This document shows positions 36,590-50,579 of a DNA stretch of 64,000 bases, one piece after another (within the stretch, counting starts at the first letter, position 1; each line of letters begins with the position of its first letter). The notes below the pieces were generated by a model. It did no database searches, had not been told where the DNA came from, and was given only the letters and a program-made list of their open reading frames with translations. The stretch spans positions 20,856,626-20,920,625 of the forward strand of contig NC_135562.1 of assembly GCF_964340395.1 (NCBI RefSeq), written 5' to 3'. The translations under genes and the position numbers were made by a program. The stretch is from Glandiceps talaboti. Taxonomy: Eukaryota > Hemichordata > Enteropneusta > Spengelidae.

Positions 36590-36880
36590 CTTTATTTATA
36601 CTGGATAGTTCTTTAAGTATATAAACACTTGTCTCCCAAGAAGTCCAGTAAGGGCCATCCCTCATGGGTTCAGTGTTAATGCAGGAGGAAACCGGAGTAC
36701 CCAGGGAAAACCTGCGTTGTTCGGTAGAGTCAAACTGAACGACACTCTTCTTACTTACAGCGTGGTAAATTTAATCGAACCCTGAATGGGGTTCGAATCC
36801 CGAATGGGGTTCGAACTCCGACCGCAGTGGTAAGAGGCAAGTGGTTTAACCACTCGGCCACCGACAACCCAACATTAACT
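36590..36880 (-). mobile_element. tRNA-derived SINE, minus strand
   Basis: On the minus strand the 5' end reads ggtggccgagtggttaaac (box A of a tRNA-Ser/Leu type), followed by gagttcgaacccc (box B). Part of box B is repeated as gattcgaacccc and gggttcgat. Downstream lies gggtactccggtttcctcc, similar to a core shared by many SINE families. It is not a tRNA gene: no acceptor stem closes around the boxes, and box B is duplicated. Confidence 0.75.
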
Positions 36881-37498
36881 TTATACTGCAATGTGGTGGT
36901 TTATTTAAAAGTATTTTCACCTGAGTAAAACACTTATAGACTCAGCTTGTGCCACTTTAACAAGGTATTCAAATTGTCCAAAAATTATATGGATTATTGT
37001 CTTAATTATGTCATAAGTACATAATCCCACAAAATCAATGTTATTTTTGTGTTATATGCTCCACGCATGATTCCATGGACTAAGAATACTCACCTGTATG
37101 TGACTTGTATTTGTATTAGTCCACAGAATCACACTTGGAGCATTATGACTTAAAACTAAGGCATAATAAAAAAAATAATGTGTGGTTCCGATTACGCTCA
37201 ATTTTAGAATAGGTGGAGTAGGTAGATTTTTTTATTTTATAATATTATATTTTTTTGTGTGTGTCTAGTTCAGATTTTCCATTGTTTTCCAAATGGTCTC
37301 TGTGTTATTCAGAATTCCTATCAGATTACGCATCTGCTATTTCTCATGAGACTTCACAATTTTTGTGATTTTATTATTTTTTTCTCGAGTACATAAAACA
37401 AAGTTTAGGGTCAGCAGTGAAAAACTAGGTGGGGTTGGGTGCCCAACATTGAATTATAAAAGTTTTTTTTGTGATTAATATATAAAAAGTAGACTTAC

Positions 37499-37810
37499 TC
37501 TTCATAAAGAACCTTTCAACTCTTTCGAAATTGTCATCACTGTATGAAGCTTGAATTTGAAGAACTTTATCTCTTTTTCCAGCATTTTCTCTCATTTTCT
37601 CAGTTATCAAGAATGGTTCTAGTGTTCTGGCAAATCTATCTGACTCGCATTTTGTCTCAAATTGATATAAATCAAATAGACACAGAAAGCTTATGTATAG
37701 TTTGATGCTTCCTTTCTCCTCCTTTTCAAGGTGTCCACCACAGTCCCTGACAGTGCCTGCCAAATCTCCTCGATTGTCAGTTAGTGATGTCTTTGCAAAG
37801 TCCTCTTGGA

Positions 37811-37847
<37 letters not shown>

Positions 37848-37909
37848 TTCTGTCTTTCTTTTTGGATAGATATCCTTGACACTAAGAGTAAGATTCACTT
37901 GGAGAGTTT
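37499..37909 (-). CDS. Exon encoding a poly-Asp linker and an unrecognised domain (137 codons)
   Basis: Acceptor tcttcaacag and donor aga|gtaagt are strong, both phase 1. The exon encodes TLQVNLTLSVKDIYPKRKTE, a run of twelve Asp from an (ATC)n tract at 37817-37850, then about 90 residues including DLAGTVRDCGGHLEKEEKGS, LYISFLCLFDLYQFETKCES and SDDNFERVERFFMK. The last part looks like a folded, helical domain, but I recognise no family. It fits in frame between the linker exon at 41757-41587 and the exon at 35815-35741. Confidence 0.6.
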
Positions 37910-37930
37910 CTGTTGAAGATGAAAACATTA

Positions 37931-38461
37931 TATTTTGTCAGAACTATCTCTGTAAAAGTGTGAACCACCACCCACTCGATAACTAATGTGAGGATCAATT
38001 TTGTAAAGGTCAATCCACACGCCATAACAAATGTTCAGATCATATCTATGAAAGCCAGTCCCCCTAGCTCCTCCATAACAAATACCAATCTCTTCCCAAT
38101 CATCCCTCAACAAATCTTCATGGAGGATGAAGGTACTCTCTTCTAGCCAGTCCACTCCTGACAATGTTTACTCTTAGACATTTAATACACACATCATACA
38201 CTTCTGAGCTACACACACTTGATTTCTGTCGTTAGAACAAGACGAAATGGAATTTTGATCATTGTTGGGTACAAGAAAAGTATATGAAGCTGCTAAATAT
38301 AAATGATATAACCATGCAACTACAGTGACAGCATCAATAACCCAAACACCTAAATAGTAAAACAGCCAGATAAATTGCTCCCCGCACAGAGATTTTGTCT
38401 GATAATTAAAAAAGACACTTTTTTGTTTTGAAACTTGTGTTTCGATTGAATCTGGCCGCAC
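37931..38461 (-). other. Intronic open frames, one with a hydrophobic segment
   Basis: Two open stretches lie between the big repeat array and the 37909 exon. One (to 38174) contains a long hydrophobic run (IWLFYYLGVWVIDAVTVVAW) that could span a membrane. The other (38164-37931) is preceded by an acceptor-like acattgtcag and ends in TAA. They could be alternative terminal exons or intron noise; I found no good donor for either. Confidence 0.25.
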
Positions 38462-38610
38462 TCCTATCTGCTGTGATATGTTTAAATAAACATCTGATAA
38501 ACTTACTAATTATTTTGGAGGGGTGGTTGTTTCATGGTGTATGGGTTTTGAATAAAAGAAATTAAAATGCCCAATTGTAAGTGAATTTTCTTCTTCATTT
38601 AATGCTGGAA

Positions 38611-41250
38611 AATGAGAATTGTCACCGAAGCTTACTGAAATATGAGAATTGTCACCAACGCTTACTGAAATATGAGAATTGTCACCAACGCTTACTGAAA
38701 TATGAGAATTGTCACCAACGCTTACTGAAATATGAGAATCGTCACCAAAGCTTACTGAAATATGAGAATTGTCACCAACGCTTACTGAAATATGAGAATC
38801 GTCACCAACGCTTACTGAAATATGAGAATTGTCACCAACGCTTACTGAAATATGAGAATTGTCACCGAAGCTTACTGAAATATGAGAATTGTCACCAACG
38901 CTTACTGAAATATGAGAATCGTCACCAACGCTTACTGAAATATGAGAATTGTCACCAACGCTTACTGAAATATGAGAATCGTCACCGAAGCTTACTGAAA
39001 TATGAGAATTGTCACCAACGCTTACTGAAATATGAGAATTGTCACCAACGCTTACTGAAATATGAGAATCGTCACCAACGCTTACTGAAATATGAGAATC
39101 GTCACCAACGCTTACTGAAATATGAGAATTGTCACCAAAGCTTACTGAAATATGAGAATTGTCACCAACGCTTACTGAAATATGAGAATTGTCACCAACG
39201 CTTACTGAAATATGAGAATTGTCACCAACGCTTACTGAAATATGAGAATTGTCACCAACGCTTACTGAAATATGAGAATTGTCACCAACGCTTACTGAAA
39301 TATGAGAATTGTCACCAACGCTTACTGAAATATGAGAATTGTCACCAACGCTTACTGAAATATGAGAATTGTCACCAACGCTTACTGAAATATGAGAATT
39401 GTCACCAAAGCTTACTGAAATATGAGAATTGTCACCGAAGCTTACTGAAATATGAGAATTGTCACCGAAGCTTAATGAAATATGAGAATCGTCACCGAAG
39501 CTTACTGAAATATGAGAATTGTCACCGAAGCTTACTGAAATATGAGAATTGTCACCAACGCTTACTGAAATATGAGAATTGTCACCAAAGCTTACTGAAA
39601 TATGAGAATTGTCACCGAAGCTTACTGAAATATGAGAATCGTCACCAACGCTTACTGAAATATGAGAATTGTCACCAACGCTTACTGAAATATGAGAATT
39701 GTCACCAACGCTTACTGAAATATGAGAATTGTCACCAACGCTTACTGAAATATGAGAATTGTCACCAACGCTTACTGAAATATGAGAATTGTCACCAACG
39801 CTTACTGAAATATGAGAATTGTCACCAACGCTTACTGAAATATGAGAATTGTCACCAACGCTTACTGAAATATGAGAATTGTCACCAACGCTTACTGAAA
39901 TATGAGAATTGTCACCAAAGCTTACTGAAATATGAGAATTGTCACCGAAGCTTACTGAAATATGAGAATTGTCACCGAAGCTTACTGAAATATGAGAATT
40001 GTCACCGACGCTTACTGAAATATGAGAATTGTCACCAACGCTTACTGAAATATGAGAATTGTCACCAACGCTTACTGAAATATGAGAATTGTCACCAACG
40101 CTTACTGAAATATGAGAATCGTCACCGAAGCTTACTGAAATATGAGAATTGTCACCAACGCTTACTGAAATATGAGAATTGTCACTGAAGCTTACTGAAA
40201 TATGAGAATTGTCACCAACGCTTACTGAAATATGAGAATTGTCACCAACGCTTACTGAAATATGAGAATTGTCACCAAAGCTTACTGAAATATGAGAATT
40301 GTCACCAACGCTTACTGAAATATGAGAATTGTCACCAACGCTTACTGAAATATGAGAATTGTCACCAAAGCTTACTGAAATATGAGAATTGTCACCAACG
40401 CTTACTGAAATATGAGAATTGTCACCAACGCTTACTGAAATATGAGAATTGTCACCAACGCTTACTGAAATATGAGAATTGTCACCGAAGCTTACTGAAA
40501 TATGAGAATTGTCACCAACGCTTACTGAAATATGAGAATTGTCACCAACGCTTACTGAAATATGAGAATTGTCACCAACGCTTACTGAAATATGAGAATT
40601 GTCACCAACGCTTACTGAAATATGAGAATTGTCACCAACGCTTACTGAAATATGAGAATTGTCACCAACGCTTACTGAAATATGAGAATTGTCACCAACG
40701 CTTACTGAAATATGAGAATTGTCACCAACGCTTACTGAAATATGAGAATTGTCACCAACGCTTACTGAAATATGAGAATTGTCACCAACGCTTACTGAAA
40801 TATGAGAATTGTCACCAACGCTTACTGAAATATGAGAATTGTCACCAACGCTTACTGAAATATGAGAATTGTCACCGAAGCTTACTGAAATATGAGAATC
40901 GTCACCGAAGCTTACTGAAATATGAGAATCGTCACCGAAGCTTACTGAAATATGAGAATCGTCACCGAAGCTTACTGAAATATGAGAATTGTCACCAACG
41001 CTTACTGAAATATGAGAATTGTCACCAACGCTTACTGAAATATGAGAATCGTCACCAAAGCTTACTGAAATATGAGAATTGTCACCAACGCTTACTGAAA
41101 TATGAGAATTGTCACCAAAGCTTACTGAAATATGAGAATTGTCACCGAAGCTTACTGAAATATGAGAATCGTCACCGAAGCTTACTGAAATATGAGAATT
41201 GTCACCGAAGCTTACTGAAATATGAGAATTGTCACCAAAGCTTACTGAAA
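38611..41250. repeat. 30-bp minisatellite, 88 uninterrupted units
   Basis: Exactly 88 units of 30 bp (tatgagaattgtcaccaacg then cttactgaaa) with no indels. Variation sits almost only at two places: att/atc, and aacg/aaag/gaag/gacg. On the minus strand it translates as HISVS(V/F)GD(N/D)S, open for about 900 codons; the plus strand also has a long open frame. Each unit's minus strand contains tttcagtaagc, overlapping acceptor-like and donor-like sequences. It lies between two exons of the GT-NLR model. An acceptor at the first unit would continue the frame of the 41587 exon (phase 1) to a stop at 38510, so a repeat-bearing isoform is formally possible. Confidence 0.95.
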
Positions 41251-41586
41251 TATGTTGGCAAAGCAGTAAAGATACATACTGAATACTCAATTGTGTACAA
41301 CCTCTACATGAAGTGGTTTCCATACCACAGAAAAGCACTTGTAACTTGACTCATGCTGTGACTCCAGTAAAACTTTTTCAAAGTGATTAAGTGTCTTGTT
41401 AATTACCACCTAAATTTAATGTATGTCTACCAGGGGTAGCTATTAGCTGGATAAATTGGTAAAGGGGTGTTCTGGTTATTGATGCCGTCCCTGTAGGACT
41501 TTCTCACTTCAAATTTCTATGACACCTAATGTTAGCTCAATATCACAGAATTCAGGAACAATATACTTAAACTGTAAATGTCTTAC

Positions 41587-41757
41587 CTTTGTTTTCATGG
41601 TTTTCAGATAAGGCTTGATCTGAGACTCTCAACTCTTTAGGATATTCACCAGCAGAAGTCACACAATCTGTCTTAGCAATTTCGTGATGTCCTTGTCTTG
41701 TTCCTTTCTCCTGTTGTATTCCTTCCTCCTGGTCACCATTGCCAAAAGCCCTGTAGT
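41587..41757 (-). CDS. Linker exon of the GT-NLR gene model (57 codons)
   Basis: The acceptor follows a long T/A tract (ttaaatatattaag) and the donor is aaag|gtaaga, both phase 1. It encodes DYRAFGNGDQEEGIQQEKGT and continues to DQALSENHENK, a hydrophilic, probably disordered linker. It joins in frame to the glycosyltransferase exon through its internal donor at 42057 (gtgagt). A second acceptor-like tag five bases further in would break the frame. Confidence 0.6.
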
Positions 41758-42015
41758 CTTAATATATTTAAAAAAAAAAAAAATTGAAAAGGTCTACATG
41801 GTTTTCATAAAAAAACAAACATTTTTTTCATAAAAAACATCATCACACTTAATATCAAATCATTAATTAGCATAGCACCTTTAAATGTCTTACCCTTGTA
41901 CAGATTTTACAAGACATGACATCCCACATAATACAAAGTACCAAGGTCCAGTACTTTTTGAACTCTTGGTTGTAAGCAGGTAGGCTCAACATTTGCTATC
42001 AAACACTTAACATAA

Positions 42016-43338
42016 TTAATTATTACTAAACATCATTAACTGTTCCTTTAACTCACCATTTGACTTAGGAGGGATCCCACTCATACTGTCTTCAGCTTTG
42101 CATGTTGAAACAATGTGGAAAGATGAAGCAAATTTATTGTAGCTATCTTTGATAGTGTTACAGCCGATGTACTCTTTTTTCAATCTCTTTGCATCCTGGA
42201 ATTCACCATCAAGATTATCTAGTATCTCAGTTATTCTAACTTTCAATGTCTGGCAACCTTTTCGTACAACACAGCGATCTTTGTGATTCTTAAAGTACTT
42301 GCTGATCAATGATGCTGGTTCAGAACCTTCTTCAGTGACATGTGGAACCCCTACAGCTATGGCTTCCATCCCATCAAAGCTGTAATCATCGCAGCATGTT
42401 GTACCAACAAACAGATCACATTGTAGTAACCTGTTTCGTACATCAGACACAGAAGTACTGTGAGTGTCAAGTTCTGGGTTTAAGTGATCACTTTCTACTT
42501 TCTTAGAGAGAAATGATTCTGCATTATCATAGTCTTCAGCAGTAGCACCATTTACCATCCATATGGGTACAGGCATGTGTGCTTCATGCCGAGCATTTGC
42601 TACTCCACCTATGGATTTGGCAATTGTCTCACACTTAGCCATTTTCTTTGTATCTAGTTTTCCAAAGGAAAATAAAACAGGTTGTTTGACATCTTCTGGG
42701 CATGGTTTGGTATATTTTGCATCCTTCTGTAAGAAGTATGGCCTGAGCTTGGGAATGATTTCCTTGTGAGGCTTCTCACTTTCCAGAGCCCTGTACTCAA
42801 TCTTGAAGCGATCATGCATTTTTGGTCCGATAGAAAACAGCATATCGGCCTCCTCAGCTACTTTTAGCATCATATTTCGGAAATCATCATATGTCATTTT
42901 GAATGGGACAAATGTACGGTCAAGGTGCACGTGATTTATCAATACTAATCTTGCAGCTTGAAATATATCTCTACGGATGTGAATAGCAGCATCTACAGTC
43001 TTAGGGATATATCCAACAACATATTTGATGTTCTTTAGGGTTTGAAGTGATGGGTAGTAAGTTCTATGACATTTCAGCCACTGGGAATTACACTTCTCTG
43101 CACAAAAAAATGTTTCGGGCTGATCTGGCTCAACAAGTTTTATACAAGCTTCTTCAGCATCTCTCTTCTGATCATCTGTGACTTTAAGTACCGTGGCATA
43201 TACTTTCATGGTGCCTTTTTTTCGACCTACAAAGTCTTTAAGTAGTGTGCGATGGAATGAATGAAGACCACATTGTGTTTTGTCCCATGAAACATAAACA
43301 AATAAAGCACCAGGTATCTCTTCTTTGTCAGAATCCAT
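42016..43338 (-). CDS. Degenerate GT-B (GT4-like) glycosyltransferase exon, probable N-terminus of a GT-NLR protein
   Basis: It starts at ATG 43338. Unspliced it gives 440 aa with a stop at 42016. An excellent donor (aaatg|gtgagt) at 42057 would instead join residue 427 to the linker exon. The fold is recognisable by its alignment with the plus-strand paralogue: CGLHSFHR against GGISAVHR, VVGYIPKTVDAAIHIRRD against VVGHVPITSKAAFNIRRD, and SIGPKMHDRF against SVGPKIFGLF. Donor-site motifs have drifted: the first Glu of the E-x7-E motif is Asp 317, the second is Glu 325, and the GR..KG pair is GK..KC (residues 226-236). It may be a pseudoenzyme or sugar-binding module. No signal peptide or membrane segment is visible, so a cytoplasmic protein is likely. 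Confidence 0.85.
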   Translation of the reverse strand: MDSDKEEIPGALFVYVSWDKTQCGLHSFHRTLLKDFVGRKKGTMKVYATVLKVTDDQKRDAEEACIKLVEPDQPETFFCAEKCNSQWLKCHRTYYPSLQTLKNIKYVVGYIPKTVDAAIHIRRDIFQAARLVLINHVHLDRTFVPFKMTYDDFRNMMLKVAEEADMLFSIGPKMHDRFKIEYRALESEKPHKEIIPKLRPYFLQKDAKYTKPCPEDVKQPVLFSFGKLDTKKMAKCETIAKSIGGVANARHEAHMPVPIWMVNGATAEDYDNAESFLSKKVESDHLNPELDTHSTSVSDVRNRLLQCDLFVGTTCCDDYSFDGMEAIAVGVPHVTEEGSEPASLISKYFKNHKDRCVVRKGCQTLKVRITEILDNLDGEFQDAKRLKKEYIGCNTIKDSYNKFASSFHIVSTCKAEDSMSGIPPKSNGELKEQLMMFSNN

Positions 43339-46119
43339 CTTGAGAATACTGTTTGATGATCAATTCAAATACACTTGTCTCTTCAGTTACTAAGGCCTGT
43401 ATATTATTTGCAATTGAAAATAAAAGAGGAAGCTTATTTTATTATTGCAATAACTCCAATAACTTTATCTTGCAGTATCTTAATAATATAATATATGAAA
43501 ATAACCATAAATGGTAGCCATAATCTGTGACATCATAACATTAGTACAAAACAGTAAACCAATAACAACATGGTAAAGCTGGTTTATTACACCAACAAAA
43601 GAACATTTAAATTGATTTAGAAAAAACTTAACACCAGGTTTTCAAATCGTTACTTTATTACATGATAGGGAAAAGATTTTTTTTAATGTAAAAGTAAACA
43701 ACAAACAAAAATAGATAAACAAATATGGTCAATCCCAAGCCCCTGTGCTTTGATAGTACAGAAATAATATGTATGTAAATCCTCCTTGATGTAAATTATA
43801 AACTCAGATATAAAAAATTCTGTATCCATTGTGGAGCTATATATATTGCCACAAAAATGAGTACATCTACACATTAAGGAAACATAAGCTTACATTTTAA
43901 GTGCACTAAGACAACTTGCAAAATGAGTGTTATTTTAATGGCCTGAAGAGACATTTGGTATATAAAGATGAAACTCTCCTGTCTTGCATAACAGCTATTA
44001 TGACAATGGGGAAGCTAAATAATTTTCTTATGTGTGTTTTAATTTCTTGAAATTTGGCTATAACATTAACAATAATATGTGTTAACACTTTGAAATTATT
44101 GCTAGTAAAAGACTATGGACAGCATGACAATTATCTTAAAAGACCATAATATAGCATAAAGACAGTAAACAGTAAACAGTAAACAGTAAACAGGCGCGCA
44201 GAAAACAGACGAGGCCACACTTCATCAAAATTACGAACGGTAATTCATGCGCATTTAAATTTATTTCTTCTGGGTATAGGAATGTGAGTAGCCATTTTGG
44301 ATATCACGACTATAATGTTGCCACAGTTGCGTTATAAGTTCAAATTATTATAATGTTGTAACTCGCTTGTAGTTGTACTAGTATTCCTATATTATTCTTA
44401 AATAACACTAATACAAGTACAAACCTTATGCTATGACATCATTGAAACAGCAAATTGGTCCTTGAAACAAAAAAAACGTACGTTTTACACAAAATAGTGA
44501 CCGCATTTATGTTCCAACGTCTTCTTGGCAATGTACCCGTGTGCGTGTACATGTACATATTGTGACCTTAAATAAACTGTTTTGGTTCATCTCCAGGGGG
44601 CGCTATCTGCAAGCTGGCGAACAATCACGTGACAACAACAATGACAACATACCAGTGACGGTACACACAAAATCGATGATTGTTCCAATGATATTCCTAT
44701 TGAGTCAAGAAACTCACAATTTCCTACAAACTAATATAAGCCGCTTTGCACCATTGCTATGATAACAATACAGTGCAGTTGAGTCATTCACCATTTTATG
44801 TGGCGGCATAGCTTAGTAACTATTAAGAGTCTCCGATAACTCCGAGACATTTCCGTTGAACTCCAGAGATGTGTCGGAGTTAAAATCGGAGCCCATCTTT
44901 CCAGAGCTCGCATAGACTATTTGTTAATTTATTAGGTCAAGTGTTAAAATTGGTTTCTCGTCCAAGGTAAATTCAAAAGTGATGCGGCGACGCTGTTATT
45001 TTTTCTTTTTTCCTTTTTAGCTCCATAAAATATATTGATCAATAAAGTTGTTACAATGTATACATAATGTACATAACTACCCGATTCTGTACATTCCATT
45101 CAACATAATCAAACACAAAGGCGTAAAACTACATATTGTATGTAACACTGATGCATTGTTGGAATACTAAAACTAATATTCTTACAGCATTTAATATTAG
45201 CGTTACATCATGATTACCAGATTTTCCGCTCTTTATCAACTTATTATTGGATGATGAAACTGGTCTTGAGCATCTGGAACATAAGTTCATGTGTAAGAAA
45301 AGTAGCTCAGAAAATGTGTTATGTATAAACCTTAATTCATGTTCACCACAACGAACACAAGATACAATTGCAACCCATCACCAAAGTAAATAGTTTTCTG
45401 TATGTACGACAATCGTTTATAGAATCCATATCAAATGTGAAAGTATACTGTTTCATTTGCTAATCGACAACATTATTACAAAGGCCACATGCTAGGCTTG
45501 TAAATAAACCAATTGAAACAGATACTTTTACACTTGATATGAATGCTATAAACAAGTGTAGCACATATAGAAAGTACTTTACTTCAGTGTTACTTGTACT
45601 ATTTTACACAAATGTTAATGACATAAACAATACAACCAGAACGTTTTCGTGCTGGTGTTAGCGCGCGCCCCCAAACGTTCACACCATATCCATTGTAGTA
45701 CACTGTAATATTGACCTTTCGAGGAAACCAGAGTTCGGGGAACTCCCGGATCGCAAATACACTACATAGGGAAATGTTTCAATAGCGTTTTTCTTTTTTC
45801 GGAAAACACGATACCACCATATATCGCAGAAGGTAACGTGTATGAAATCAGATCTAGAGTTGATAGTCTATTAGTGGGTTTTTTCTAGGAGGATCTATAT
45901 GTACCAAGGCCTGAAGTGTCAAACTGTATGCGATCTTCACCTGTTTACTGTGCACTGTCATGATGCATGGCCCTTGTACTGGCCTCCTTGCTTTGTTCAA
46001 GAATGCTGCAATACATGTAATCACACCATGTCTGTGTTGGTTTAAAATGAAATTGTTTTCCCCTTTAATATGTCTTTATTTTAATATAGATACTGAGTCG
46101 AATTGAAGAGCAGTAGGAG
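43339..46119. promoter_or_regulatory. Shared upstream region of the two divergent glycosyltransferase genes
   Basis: About 2.8 kb separates the two start codons, and I found no coding exon in it. A 7-bp repeat (agtaaac) lies at about 44163-44192, followed by CpG-bearing sequence (aggcgcgcag). A weak candidate 5' UTR exon for the plus gene ends near 45835 (gcagaag|gtaacg), with an acceptor at 46089. Promoter activity is inferred only from the head-to-head layout. Confidence 0.35.
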
Positions 46120-49690
<3,571 letters not shown>

Positions 49691-50255
49691 TTACTGTGCT
49701 GCAAAGTAAACCTAAACATAGATTTATGTTTGAGTTGACAGCAACTGAATAATGATGTTGAATACATTAACATAAACAGTATGCATTATAGTAGTGATAT
49801 GACTTTTAGGTTAGATTGACACCATTCCTATTATAATTTTGTAATCTATACTGGCTAAAACTTGTCGCCATGGATATCATACAAAATTAATGCACAATGA
49901 ATAATTTTAAGCATATCTTTTAGAACTTATTCAATTGTGGATACTAGTATGTCTTAGCAAAAGGTGTGAACTAGGAAACTGTCATTTTATACTACCCTGT
50001 GGCAGGTTTAATCTTTAAGTTCTGAAATAATCGGGTTATAACTTAATCAAATTATCACATGACAACAATGTGTCATTGTCACTTATTCTTCTACAGTTTT
50101 TGAAATATATATTTCTAAATCAAAAGAACATTTTAGTACAATGACATTATTTCATGAAATAAAATACTTTCGTCTTTAGCTGCATTCTGTGTGACATCTT
50201 TCTTTTAAAGGTATTTATATAACGTATCACTAAGTTATACGTTCCATGAATCGTT
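49691..50255 (+). other. 3' UTR of the plus-strand glycosyltransferase
   Basis: AT-rich sequence after the stop, with an AATAAA at 50158-50163 in atgaaataaaatac, a likely polyadenylation signal. No other feature is seen. Confidence 0.6.
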
Positions 50256-50548
50256 CAGGGAAGTCGACGGTCCGTCCTGGCATAACTTGGGTCAAGAGTA
50301 TTAATTGCCATGAATCGTTCAGGGAAGTCGACGGTCCGTCCTGGCATAACTTGGGTCAGGGAAGTCGACGGTCCGTCCTGGCATAACTTGGGTCAGGGAA
50401 GTCGACGGTCCGTCCTGGCATAACTTGGGTCAGGGAAGTCGACGGTCCGTCCTGGCATAACTTGGGTCAGGGAAGTCGACGGTCCGTCCTGGCATAACTT
50501 GGGTCAGGGAAGTCGACGGTCCGTCCTGGCATAACTTGGGTCAAGAGT
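50256..50548. repeat. 37-bp minisatellite, seven units
   Basis: The unit contains gggaagtcgacggtccgtcc and tggcataacttgggtca. The first and last copies are bounded by aagagtattaatt. It is CpG-rich, unlike its surroundings. Confidence 0.93.
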
Positions 50549-50579
50549 ATTAATTACCTCTACATATTAGAGGACGAAA

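Noticed and set aside
36590-36880. A genuine tRNA-Ser or tRNA-Leu gene on the minus strand
   Set aside because: Box A and B are present, but box B is duplicated, no acceptor stem closes the molecule, and a SINE body with an AT-rich tail follows.
38581-40188. 535-codon plus-strand frame (YENCHQRLLK repeats) over the 30-bp array
   Set aside because: It is a shadow of the tandem repeat with no unique sequence, splice context or start context to support it.
38611-41250. Repeat units acting as recursive (ratchet) splice points
   Set aside because: A ratchet point needs AG followed directly by GT. Here the acceptor and donor share one G (cagtaag), so both cannot be used in turn at the same unit.
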